In this document: piece by piece, positions 22,810 to 34,690 of the stretch
How positions within the stretch are numbered: position 1 is the first letter of the stretch
Layout of the letters: each line of letters begins with the position of its first letter
Assembly: GCF_051020975.1 (NCBI RefSeq)
Contig: NW_027478159.1
Coordinates: 4,356,501-4,420,500, forward strand
Length of the DNA: 64,000 bases
Direction: 5' to 3'
Origin: Osmia lignaria lignaria
Lineage: Eukaryota > Arthropoda > Insecta > Hymenoptera > Megachilidae
Notes under the pieces: generated by a model
What the model was told of the DNA's origin: nothing
Database searches by the model: none
Seen by the model: the letters and a program-made list of their open reading frames with translations, nothing else
Program-made: the position numbers and the translations under genes

Positions 22810-24410
22810 TTTGATCAGAAGCGTAGTTTTCGAGATATATCGAGATATTTAAAAGTTACGAAGCCGCACCAACATAATAGAGATACAGGAACACCGTGGC
22901 CCCTTTCTTTGAGATAACTCTGCACTATTGCGAGCCGCAAATGCCACTTCCAGCTTAGCTGTGCTGAAGAAGAACAACAAGAAGAAGAAATATCTCGAAA
23001 TATGTCCGACAGGCCCCTTCCCTTGAGATAAATCTGCAAATATCTCGGGAACGAAGCGAGCTATGGCGAAATGTTAAGAGACCTTTTTTGTAGAGAATTA
23101 AGTTTCCTACTTTTTATCTTCTATGATATTTTTTGATCAGATGCGTAGTTCTCGAGATATATCAAGATATTTAAAAGTGCCGAAGCCGCACCAACATAAT
23201 ACAGATACAGAAACACCGTGGCCCCTTTCTTTGAGATAACTCTGCATTATTGCGAGCTGGAAATGCCAGTTCCAGTTTAGCTGTGCAGAAGAAGAACAAC
23301 AAGAAGAAGAAATATCTCGGAATATGTCCGTCAGGCCCCTTTCCTTGAGATAAATCTGCAAATATCTCGGAAACGAAGCGAGCTATGGCAAAATATTAAG
23401 AGACCATTTTTGTAGACAATTAAGTTTCCTACTTTTTATGTTCTATGATATTTTTTGATCAGATGCGTAGTTCTCGAGATATATCAAGATATTTAAAAGT
23501 TCCGAAGCCGCACCAACATAATACAGATACAGAAACACCGTGGCCCCTTTCTTTGAGATAACTCTGCACTATTGCGAGCCGCAAATGCCACTTCCAGCTT
23601 AGCTGTGCAGAAGAAGAACAACAAGAAGAAGAAATATCTCGAAATATGTCCGACAGGCCCCTTCCCTTGAGATAAATCTGCAAATATCTCGGGAACGAAG
23701 CGAGCTATGGCGAAATGTTAAGAGACCTTTTTTGTAGAGAATTAAGTTTCCTACTTTTTATCTTCTATGATATTTTTTGATCAGATGCGTAGTTCTCGAG
23801 ATATATCAAGATATTTAAAAGTGCCGAAGCCGCACCAACATAATACAGATACAGAAACACCGTGGCCCCTTTCTTTGAGATAACTCTGCACTATTGCGAG
23901 CTGGAAATGCCAGTTCCAGTTTAGCTGTGCAGAAGAAGAACAACAAGAAGAAGAAATATCTCGGAATATGTCCGTTAGGCCCCTTCCCTTGAGATAAATC
24001 TGCAAATATCTCGGAAACGAAGCGAGCTATGGCAAAATGTTAAGAGACCTTTTTTGTAGAGAATTAAGTTTCCAACTTTTTATGTTCTATGATATTTTTT
24101 GATCAGATGCGTAGTTCTCGAGATATATCAAGATATTTAAAAGTTCCGAAGCCGCACCAACATAATAGAGATACAGTAACACCGTGGCCCCTTTCTTTGA
24201 GATAACTCTGCACTATTGCGAGCTGCAAATGCCACTTCCAGCTTAGCTGTGCAGAGGAAGAACAACAAGAAAAAGAAGTATCTCGAAATATGTCCGTCAG
24301 GCCCGTTCCTTTGAGCTGAATCTGCAAATATCTCGGAAACGAAGCGAGCTATGGCAAAATGTTAAGAGACCTTTTTTGTAGAGAATTAAGTTTCCTACTT
24401 TTTATGTTCT
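22810..24410. repeat. 18-monomer duplication, copy 2, right part (Y2)
   Basis: The near-identical partner of Y1 at offset 7080, with the same internal dimer and the same ordered set of private variants. It ends near 24408, where this copy reads TTATGTTCTATG and Y1 reads TTATGTTGTATG. Confidence 0.88.
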
Positions 24411-27400
24411 ATGATATTTTTTGATCAGATGCGTAGTTCTCGAGATATATCAAGATATTTAAAAGTTCCGAAGCCGCACCAACATAATACAGATACAGAA
24501 ACACCGTGGCCCCTTTCTTTGAGATAACTCTGCACTAGTGCGAGCCGCAAATGCCACTTCCAGCTTAGCTGTGCAGAAGAAGAACAACAAGAAGAAGAAA
24601 TATCTCGAAATATGTCCGTCAGGCCCCTTCCCTTGAGATAAATCTGCAAATATCTCGGAAACGAAGCGAGGTATGGCAAAATGTTAGGAGACCTTTTTTG
24701 TAGAGAATTAAGTTTCCTACTTTTTATGTTGTATGATATTTTTTGATCAGATGCGTAGTTCTCGAGATATATCAAGATATTTAAAAGTTCCGAAGCCGCA
24801 CCAACATAATAGAGATACAGAAACACCGTGGCTCCTTTCTTTGAGATAACTCTGCACTATAGCGAGCTGGAAATGCCACTTCCAGTTTAGCTGTGCAGAA
24901 GAAGAACAACAAGAAGAAGAAATATCTCGAAATATGTCCGTTAGGCCCCTTCCCTTGAGATAAATCTGCAAATATCTCGGAAACGAAGCGAGCTATGGCA
25001 AAATGTTAAGAGACCTCTTTTGTAGAGAATTAAGTTTCCTACTTATAATGTTCTATGATATTTTTTGATCAGATGCGTAGTTCTCGAGATATATCAAGAT
25101 ATTTAAAAGTTCCGAAGCCGCACCAACATAATAGAGATACAGAAACACCGTGGCTCCTTTCTTTGAGATAACTCTGCACTATTGCGAGCTGGAAATGCCA
25201 CTTCCAGCTTAGCTGTGCAGAGGAAGAACAACAAGAAGAAGAAGTATCTCGAAATATGTCCGTCAGGCCCGTTCCTTTGAGCTGAATCTGCAAATATCTC
25301 GGAAACGAAGCGAGCTATGGCAAAATGTTAAGAGACCTTTTTTGTAGAGAATTAAGTTTCCTACTTATAATGTTCTATGATATTTTTTGATCAGATGCGT
25401 AGTTCTCGAGATATATCAAGATATTTAAAAGTTCCGAAGCCGCACCAACATAATAGAGATACAGAAACACCGTGGCCCCTTTCTTTGAGATAGCTCTGCA
25501 CTATTGCGAGCTGGAAATGCCACTTCCAGTTTAGCTGTGCAGAAGAAGAACAACAAGAAGAAGAAATATCTCGAAATATGTCCGTTAGGCCCCTTCCCTT
25601 GAGATAAATCTGCAAATATCTCGGAAACGAAGCGAGCTATGGCAAAATGTTAAGAGACCTTTTTTGTAGAGAATTAAGTTTCCTACTTTTTATCTTGTAT
25701 GATATTTTTTGATCAGATGCGTAGTTCTCGAGATATATCAAGATATTTAAAAGTGCCGAAGCCGCACCAACATAATACAGATACAGAAACACCGTTGCCC
25801 CTTTCTTTGAGATAACTCTGCACTATTGCGAGCCGCAAAGGCCACTTCCAGCTTAGCTGTGCAGAAGAAGAACAACAAGAAGAAGAAATATCTCGAAATA
25901 TGTCCGTCAGGCCCCTTCCCTTGAGATAAATCTGCAAATATCTCGGAAACGAAGCGAGCTATGGGAAAATGTTAAGAGACCTTTTTTGTAGAGAATTAAG
26001 TTTCCTACTTTTTATGTTCTATGATATTTTTTGATCAGATGCGTAGTTCTCGAGATATATCAAGATATTTAAAAGTTCCGAAGCCGCACCAACATAATAC
26101 AGATACAGAAACACCGTGGCCCCTTTCTTTGAGATAACTCTGCACTAGTGCGAGCCGCAAATGCCACTTCCAGCTTAGCTGTGCAGAAGAAGAACAACAA
26201 TAAGAAGAAATATCTCGAAATATGTCCGTCAGGCCCCTTCCCTTGAGATATATCTGCAAATATCTCGGAAACGAAGCGAGCTATGGCAAAATGTTAAGAG
26301 ACCTTTTTTGTAGAGAATTAAGTTTCCTACTTTTTATCTTCTATGATATTTTTTGATCAGATGCGTAGTTCTCGAGATATATCAAGATATTTAAAAGTGC
26401 CGAAGCCGCACCAACATAATACAGATACAGAAACACCGTGGCCCCTTTCTTTGAGATAACTCTGCACTAGTGCGAGCCGCAAATGCCACTTCCAGCTTAG
26501 CTGTGCAGAAGAAGAACAACAAGAAGAAGAAATATCTCGAAATATGTCCGTCAGGCCCCTTCCCTTGAGATAAATCTGCAAATATCTCGGAAACGAAGCG
26601 AGCTATGGCAAAATGTTAAGAGACCTTTTTTGTAGAGAATTAAGTTTCCTACTTTTCATGTTCTATGATATTTTTTGATCAGATGGGTAGTTCTCGAGAT
26701 ATATCAAGATATTTAAAAGTTCCGAAGCCGCACCAACATAATAGAGATACAGAAACACCGTGGCCCCTTTCTTTGAGATAACTCTGCACTATTGCGAGCC
26801 GCAAATGCCACTTCCAGCTTAGCTGTGCAGAAGAAGAACAACAAGAAGAAGAAATATCTCGAAATATGTCCGACAGGCCCCTTCCCTTGAGATAAATCTG
26901 CAAATATCTCGGGAACGAAGCGAGCTATGGCGAAATGTTAAGAGACCTTTTTTGTAGAGAATTAAGTTTCCTACTTTTTATCTTCTATGATATTTTTTGA
27001 TCAGATGCGTAGTTCTCGAGATATATCAAGATATTTAAAAGTTCCGAAGCCGCACCAACATAATAGAGATACAGAAACACCGTGGCCCCTTTCTTTGAGA
27101 TAACTCTGCACTATTGCGAGCTGCAAATGCCACTTCCAGCTTAGCTGTGCAGAAGAAGAACAACAAGAAGAAGAAATATCTCGAAATATGTCCGTCAGGC
27201 CCCTTCCCTTGAGATAAATCTGCAAATATCTCGGAAACGAAGCGAGGTATGGCAAAATGTTAGGAGACCTTTTTTGTAGAGAATTAAGTTTCCTACTTTT
27301 TATGTTGTATGATATTTTTTGATCAGATGCGTAGTTCTCGAGATATATCAAGATATTTAAAAGTTCCGAAGCCGCACCAACATAATAGAGATACAGAAAC

Positions 27401-28930
27401 ACCGTGGCCCCTTTCTTTGAGATAACTCTGCACTAGTGCGAGCCGCAAATGCCACTTCCAGCTTAGCTGTGCAGAAGAAGAACAACAAGAAGAAGAAATA
27501 TCTCGAAATATGTCCGTCAGGCCCCTTCCCTTGAGATAAATCTGCAAATATCTCGGAAACGAAGCGAGGTATGGCAAAATGTTAGGAGACCTTTTTTGTA
27601 GAGAATTAAGTTTCCTACTTTTTATGTTGTATGATATTTTTTGATCAGATGCGTAGTTCTCGAGATATATCAAGATATTTAAAAGTTCCGAAGCCGCACC
27701 AACATAATAGAGATACAGAAACACCGTGGCTCCTTTCTTTGAGATAACTCTGCACTATAGCGAGCTGGAAATGCCACTTCCAGTTTAGCTGTGCAGAAGA
27801 AGAACAACAAGAAGAAGAAATATCTCGAAATATGTCCGTTAGGCCCCTTCCCTTGAGATAAATCTGCAAATATCTCGGAAACGACGCGAGCTATGGCAAA
27901 ATGTTAAGAGACCTTTTTTGTAGAGAATTAAGTTTCCTACTTATAATGTTCTATGATATTTTTTGATCAGATGCGTAGTTCTCGAGATATATCAAGATAT
28001 TTAAAAGTTCCGAAGCCGCACCAACATAATAGAGATACAGAAACACCGTGGCCCCTTTCTTTGAGATAACTCTGCACTATTGCGAGCTGGAAATGCCACT
28101 TCCAGTTTAGCTGTGCAGAAGAAGAACAACAAGAAGAAGAAATATCTCGAAATATGTCCGTTAGGCCCCTTCCCTTGAGATAAATCTGCAAATATCTCGG
28201 AAACGAAGCGAGCTATGGCAAAATGTTAAGAGACCTCTTTTGTAGAGAATTAAGTTTCCTACTTATAATGTTCTATGATATTTTTTGATCAGATGCGTAG
28301 TTCTCGAGATATATCAAGATATTTAAAAGTTCCGAAGCCGCACCAACATAATAGAGATACAGAAACACCGTGGCTCCTTTCTTTGAGATAACTCTGCACT
28401 ATTGCGAGCTGGAAATGCCACTTCCAGCTTAGCTGTGCAGAGGAAGAACAACAAGAAAAAGAAGTATCTCGAAATATGTCCGTCAGGCCCGTTCCTTTGA
28501 GCTGAATCTGCAAATATCTCGGAAACGAAGCGAGCTATGGCAAAATGTTAAGAGACCTTTTTTGTAGAGAATTAAGTTTCCTACTTATAATGTTCTATGA
28601 TATTTTTTGATCAGATGCGTAGTTCTCGAGATATATCAAGATATTTAAAAGTTCCGAAGCCGCACCAACATAATAGAGATACAGAAACACCGTGGCCCCT
28701 TTCTTTGAGATAGCTCTGCACTATTGCGAGCTGGAAATGCCACTTCCAGTTTAGCTGTGCAGAAGAAGAACAACAAGAAGAAGAAATATCTCGAAATATG
28801 TCCGTTAGGCCCCTTCCCTTGAGATAAATCTGCAAATATCTCGGAAACGAAGCGAGCTATGGCAAAATGTTAAGAGACCTTTTTTGTAGAGAATTAAGTT
28901 TCCTACTTTTTATGTTCTATGATATTTTTT
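24411..28930. repeat. Block with two related sub-blocks 2.9-3.2 kb apart
   Basis: About 24.66-25.0 kb matches 27.56-27.9 kb at offset 2898 (nine monomers), sharing GCGAGGTATGG, GTTAGGAGACC, TATGTTGTATG and CACTATAGCG. About 25.04-25.7 kb matches 28.26-28.92 kb at offset 3220 (ten monomers), sharing CTACTTATAATG, the GAGCTGAATC variant and GAGATAGCTCTGC. The offset change implies one added monomer; GCGAGGTATGG also occurs one monomer earlier at 27.25 kb. Monomers at 25.7-26.9 kb share ATACAGATACAG with block Y. Confidence 0.78.
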
Positions 28931-31140
28931 GATCAGATGCGCAGTTCTCGAGATATATCAAGATATTTAAAAGTTCCGAAGCCGCACCAACATAATAGAG
29001 ATACAGAAACACCGTGGCCCCTCTCTTTGAGATAACTCTGCACTATTGCGAGCTGGAAATGCCACTTCCAGTTTAGCTGTGCAGAAGAAGAACAACAAGA
29101 AGAAGAAATATCTCGAAATATGTCCGTCAGGCTCCTGCCCTTGAGATATATCGACAAATATCTCGGAAACGAAGCGAGCTATGGCAAAATGTTGAGAGAC
29201 CTTTTTTGTCGAGAATTAAGTTTCCTACTTTTTATGTTCTATGATATTTTTTGATCAGATGCGTAGTTCTCGAGATATATCAAGATATTTAAAAGTTCCG
29301 AAGCCGCACCAACATAATAGAGATACAGAAACACCGTGGCCCCTTTCTTTGAGATAACTCTGCACTATTGCGAGCTGCAAATGCCACTTCCAGCTTAGCT
29401 GTGCAGAAGAAGAACATCAAGAAGAAGAAATATCTCGAAATATGTCCGTCAGGCCCCTTCCCTTGAGATATATCTGCAAATATCTCGGAAACGAAGCGAG
29501 CTATGGCAAAATGTTAAGAGACCTTTTTTGTAGAGAATTATGTTTCCTACAATTTATGTTCTATGATATTTTTTGATATAGAAGCGTAGTTATCGAGATA
29601 TATCGAGATATTTAAAAGTTCTAAAGCCGCACCAACATAATAGAGATACAGAAACACCGTGGCCCCTTTCTTTGAGATAACTCTGCACTAGTGCGAACCG
29701 CAAATGCCACTTCCAGCTTAGCTGTGCAGAAGAAGAACAACAAGAAGAAGAAATATCTCGAAATATGTCCGTCAGGCCCCTTCCCTTGAGATAAATCTGC
29801 AAATATCTCGGAAACGAAGCGAGCTATGGCAAAATGTTGAGAGACCTTTTTTGTCGAGAATTAAGTTTCCTACTTTTTATGTTCTATGATATTTTTTGAT
29901 CAGATGCGTAGTTCTCGAGATATATCAAGATATTTAAAAGTTCCGAAGCCGCACCAACATAATAGGGATACAGAAACACCGTGGCCCCTTTCTTTGAGAT
30001 AACTCTGCACTAGTGCGAGCCGCAAATGCCACTTCCAGCTTAGCTGTGCAGAAGAAGAACAACAAGAAGAAGAAATATCTCGAAATATGTCCGTCAGGCC
30101 CCTTCCCTTGAGATAAATCTGCAAATATCTCGGAAACGAAGCGAGCTATGGCAAAATGTTGAGAGACCTTTTTTGTCGAGAATTAAGTTTCCTACTTTTT
30201 ATGTTCTATGATATTTTTTGATCAGATGCGTAGTTCTCGAGATATATCAAGATATTTAAAAGTTCCGAAGCCGCACCAACATAATAGGGATACAGAAACA
30301 CCGTGGCCCCTTTCTTTGAGATAACTCTGCACTAGTGCGAGCCGCAAATGCCACTTCCAGCTTAGCTGTGCAGAAGAAGAACAACAAGAAGAAGAAATAT
30401 CTCGAAATATGTCCGTCAGGCCCCTTCCCTGGAGATATATCTGCAAATATCTCGGAATCGAAGCGAGCTATGGCGAAATGTTAAGAGACCTTTTTTGTAG
30501 AGAATTATGTTTCCTACAATTTATGTTCTATGATATTCTTTGATCAGATGCGTAGTTCTCGAGATATATCAAGATATTTAAAAGTTCCGAAGCCGCACCA
30601 ACATAATAGAGATACAGAAACACCGTGGCCCCTTTCTTTGAGATAACTCTGCACTAGTGCGAGCCGCAAATGCCACTTCCAGCTTAGCTGTGCAGAAGAA
30701 GAACAACAAGAAGAAGAAATATCTCGAAATATGTCCGTCAGGCTCCTGCCCTTGAGATATATCTGCAAATATCTCGGAAACGAAGCGAGCTATGGCAAAA
30801 TGTTGAGAGACCTTTTTTGTAGCGAATTATGTTTCCTACAATTTATGTTCTATGATATTTTTTGATCAGAAGCGTAGTTTTCGAGATATATCGAGATATT
30901 TAAAAGTTCCGAAGCCGCACCAACATAATAGAGATACAGAAACACCGTGGCCCCTTTCTTTGAGATAACTCTGCACTATTGCGAGCTGCAATTGCCACTT
31001 CCAGCTTAGCTGTGCAGAGGAAGAACAAGAAGAAGAAGAAGTATCTCGAAATATGTCCGTCAGGCCAGTTCCTTTGAGCTGAATCTGCAAATATCTCGGA
31101 AACGAAGCGAGCTGTGGCAAAATGTTAAGAGACGTTTTTG
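28931..31140. repeat. Array segment rich in the GAGCCGCAAATG subgroup
   Basis: Most monomers read ACTAGTGCGAGCCGC. Markers include GTTGAGAGACC with TTGTCGAGAATTAAG (29.2, 29.8, 30.2 kb), GGCTCCTGCCC (29.13, 30.74 kb) and GTAGCGAATTATG (30.82 kb). The monomer at 29296 is 323 bp (TTGATATAGAAGCG near 29574). The monomer at 30907 is 321 bp, one T short near 31135. GTAGCGAATTATG recurs at 34685, offset 3864 (12 monomers), so the left edge of the 11-mer duplication lies one monomer further left for part of the sequence. Confidence 0.72.
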
Positions 31141-31144
31141 TAGA

Positions 31145-34100
31145 GAATTATGTTTCCTACAATTTATGTTCTATGATATTTTTTGATCAGAAGCGTAGTT
31201 TTCGAGATATATCGAGATATTTAAAAGTTCCGAAGCCGCACCAACATAATAGGGATACAGAAACACCGTGGCCCCTTTCTTTGAGATAACTCTGCACTAG
31301 TGCGAGCCGCAAATGCCACTTCCAGCTTAGCTGTGCAGAAGAAGAACAACAAGAAGAAGAAATATCTCGAAATATGTCCGTCAGGCCCCTTCCCTTGAGA
31401 TAAATCTGCAAATATCTCGGAAACGAAGCGAGCTATGGCAAAATGTTAAGAGACCTTTTTTGTAGAGAATTAAGTTTCCTACTTTTTATGTTCTATGATA
31501 TTTTTTGATCAGATGCGTAGTTCTCGAGATATATCAAGATATTTAAAAGTTCCGAAGCCGCACCAACATAATAGAGATACAGAAACACCGTGGCCCCTTT
31601 CTTTGAGATAACTCTGCACTATTGCGAGCTGTAAATGCCACTTCCAGCTTAGCTGTGCAGAAGAAGAACAACAAGAAGAAGAAATATCTCGAAATATGTC
31701 CGTCAGGCCCCTTCCCTTGAGATATATCTGCAAATATCTCGGAAACGAAGCGAGCTATGGCAAAATGTTAAGAGACCTTTTTTGTAGAGAATTATGTTTC
31801 CTACAATTTAGGTTCTATGATATTTTTTGATATAGAAGCGTAGTTTTCGAGATATATCGAGATATTTAAAAGTTCCAAAGCCGCACCAACATAATAGAGA
31901 TACAGAAACACCGTGGCCCCTTTCTTTGAGATAACTCTGCACTAGTGCGACCCGCAAATGCCACTTCCAGCTTAGCTGTGCAGAAGAAGAACAACAAGAA
32001 GAAGAAATATCTCGAAATATGTCCGTCAGGCCCCTTCCCTTGAGATAAATCTGCAAATATCTCGGAAACGAAGCGAGCTATGGCAAAATGTTGAGAGACC
32101 TTTTTTGTCGAGAATTAAGTTTCCTACTTTTTATGTTCTATGATATTTTTTGATCAGATGCGTAGTTCTCGAGATATATCAAGATATTTAAAAGTTCCGA
32201 AGCCGCACCAACATAATAGAGATACAGAAACACCGTGGCCCCTTTCTTTGAGATAACTCTGCACTATTGCGAGCTGCAAATGCCACTTCCAGCTTAGCTG
32301 TGCAGAAGAAGAACATCAAGAAGAAGAAATATCTCGAAATATGTCCGTCAGGCCAGTTCCTTTGAGCTGAATCGGCAAATATCTCGGAAACGAAGCGAGC
32401 TATGGCAAAATGTTAAGAGACGTTTTTTGTAGAGAATTATGTTTCCTACAATTTATGTTCTATGATATTTTCTGATCAGAAGCGTAGTTTTCGAGATATA
32501 TCGAGATATTTAAAAGTTCCGAAGCCGCACCAACATAATAGGGATACAGAAACACCGTGGCCCCTTTCTTTGAGATAACTCTGCACTAGTGCGAGCCGCA
32601 AATGCCACTTCCATCTCAGCTGTGCAGAAGAAGAACAACAAGAAGAAGAAATATTTCGAAATATGTCCGTCAGGCCCCTTCCCTTGAGATAAATCTGCAA
32701 ATATCTCGGAATCGAAGCGAGCTATGGCGAAATGTTAAGAGACCTTTTTTGTAGAGAATTATGTTTCCTACAATTTATGTTCTATGATATTCTTTGATCA
32801 GATGCGTAGTTCTCGAGATATATCAAGATATTTAAAAGTTCCGAAGCCGCACCAACATAATAGAGATACAGAAACACCGTGGCCCCTTTCTTTGAGATAA
32901 CTCTGCACTATTGCGAGCTGCAAATGCCACTTCCAGCTTAGCTGTGCAGAAGAAGAACATCAAGAACAAGAAATATCTCGATTAATGTCCGTCAGGCCCC
33001 TTCCCTTGAGATAAATCTGCAAATATCTCGGAAACGAAGAGGGCTATGGCAAAATGTTAAGAGACCTTTTTTGTAGAGAATTCAGTTTCCTACTTTTTAT
33101 GTTCTATGATATTTTTTTATCTGATGCGTAGTTCTCGAGATATATCAAGATATTTAAAAGTTCCGAAGCCGCACCAACATAATAGAGATACAGAAACACC
33201 GTGGCCCCTTTCTTTGAGATAACTCTGCACTATTGCGAGCTGTAAATGCCACTTGCAGCTTAGCTGTGCAGAAGAAGAACAACAAGAAGAAGAAATATCT
33301 CGAAATATGTCCGTCAGACCCCTTCCCTTGAGATATATCTGCAAATATCTCGGAAACGAAGCTAGCTATGGCAAAATCTTAAGAGACCTTTTTTGTAGAG
33401 AATTACGTTTCCTACAATTTATGTTCTATCATATTTTTTGATCAGAAGCGTAGTTTTCGAGATATATCGAGATATTTAAAAGTTCCGAAGCCGCACCAAC
33501 ATAATAGGGATACAGAAACACCGTGGCCCCTTTCTTTGAGATAACTCTGCACTAGTGCGAGCCGCAAATGCCACTTCCAGCTTAACTGTGCAGAAGAAGA
33601 ACAACAAGAAGAAGAAATATCTCGAAATATGTCCGTCAGGCCCCTTCCCTTGAGATAAATCTGCAAATATCTCGGAAACGAAGCGAGCTATGGCAAAATG
33701 TTAAGAGACCTTTTTTGTAGAGAATTAAGTTTCCTACTTTTTATCTTGTATGATATTTTTTGATCAGATGCGTAGTTCTCGAGATATATCAAGATATTTA
33801 AAAGTTCCGAAGCCGCACCAACATAATAGAGATACAGAAACACCGTGGCCCCTTTCGTTGAGATAACTCTGCACTAGTGCGAGCCGCAAATGCCACTTCC
33901 AGCTTAGCTGTGCAGAAGAAGAACAACAAGAAGAAGAAATATCTCGAAATATGTCCGTCAGGCCCCTTCCCGTGAGATAAATCTGCACATATCTCGGAAA
34001 TGAAGCGAGCTATGGCAAAATGTTAAGAGACCTTTTTTGTAGAGAATTAAGTTTCCTACTTTTTATGTTCTATGATATTTTTTGATCAGATGCGTAGTTC

Positions 34101-34690
34101 TCGAGATATATCGAGATATTTAAAAGTTCCAAAGCCGCACCAACATAATAGAGATACAGAAACACCGTGGCCCCTTTCTTTGAGATAACTCTGCACTAGT
34201 GCGACCCGCAAATGCCACTTCCAGCTTAGCTGTGCAGAAGAAGAACAACAAGAAGAAGAAATATCTCGAAATATGTCCGTCAGGCCCCTTCCCTTGAGAT
34301 AAATCTGCAAATATCTCGGAAACGAAGCGAGCTATGGCAAAATGTTGAGAGACCTTTTTTGTCGAGAATTAAGTTTCCTACTTTTTATGTTCTATGATAT
34401 TTTTTGATCAGATGCGTAGTTCTCGAGATATATCAAGATATTTAAAAGTTCCGAAGCCGCACCAACATAATAGAGATACAGAAACACCGTGGCCCCTTTC
34501 TTTGAGATAACTCTGCACTATTGCGAGCTGCAAATGCCACTTCCAGCTTAGCTGTGCAGAAGAAGAACAACAAGAAGAAGAAATATCTCGAAATATGTCC
34601 GTCAGGCCCCTGCCCTTGAGATATATCTGCAAATATCTCGGAAACGAAGCGAGCTATGGCAAAATGTTGAGAGACCTTTTTTGTAGCGAA
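31145..34690. repeat. 11-monomer higher-order unit, copy 1 (3543-bp period)
   Basis: Matches 34690-38070 at offset 3543 (11 monomers plus 1 bp). Shared markers are the one-base insertion in TTTTGATATAGAAGCG (31.83 and 35.37 kb), GAGCTGAATCGGC, TATTTTCTGATC, CTCGGAATCG with ATGGCGAAATG, TATTCTTTGATC, CTCGATTAATG, GAAGAGGGCTATGG, TTTTTTTATCTGATG, CACTTGCAGC, GAAGCTAGC and TTTCGTTGAG. By eye I found seven differences: 31253/34796, 31810/35353, 32421/35964, 32614/36157, 32655/36198, 32967/36510 and 33585/37128. That is roughly 99.8% identity over about 3.4 kb. Confidence 0.92.
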
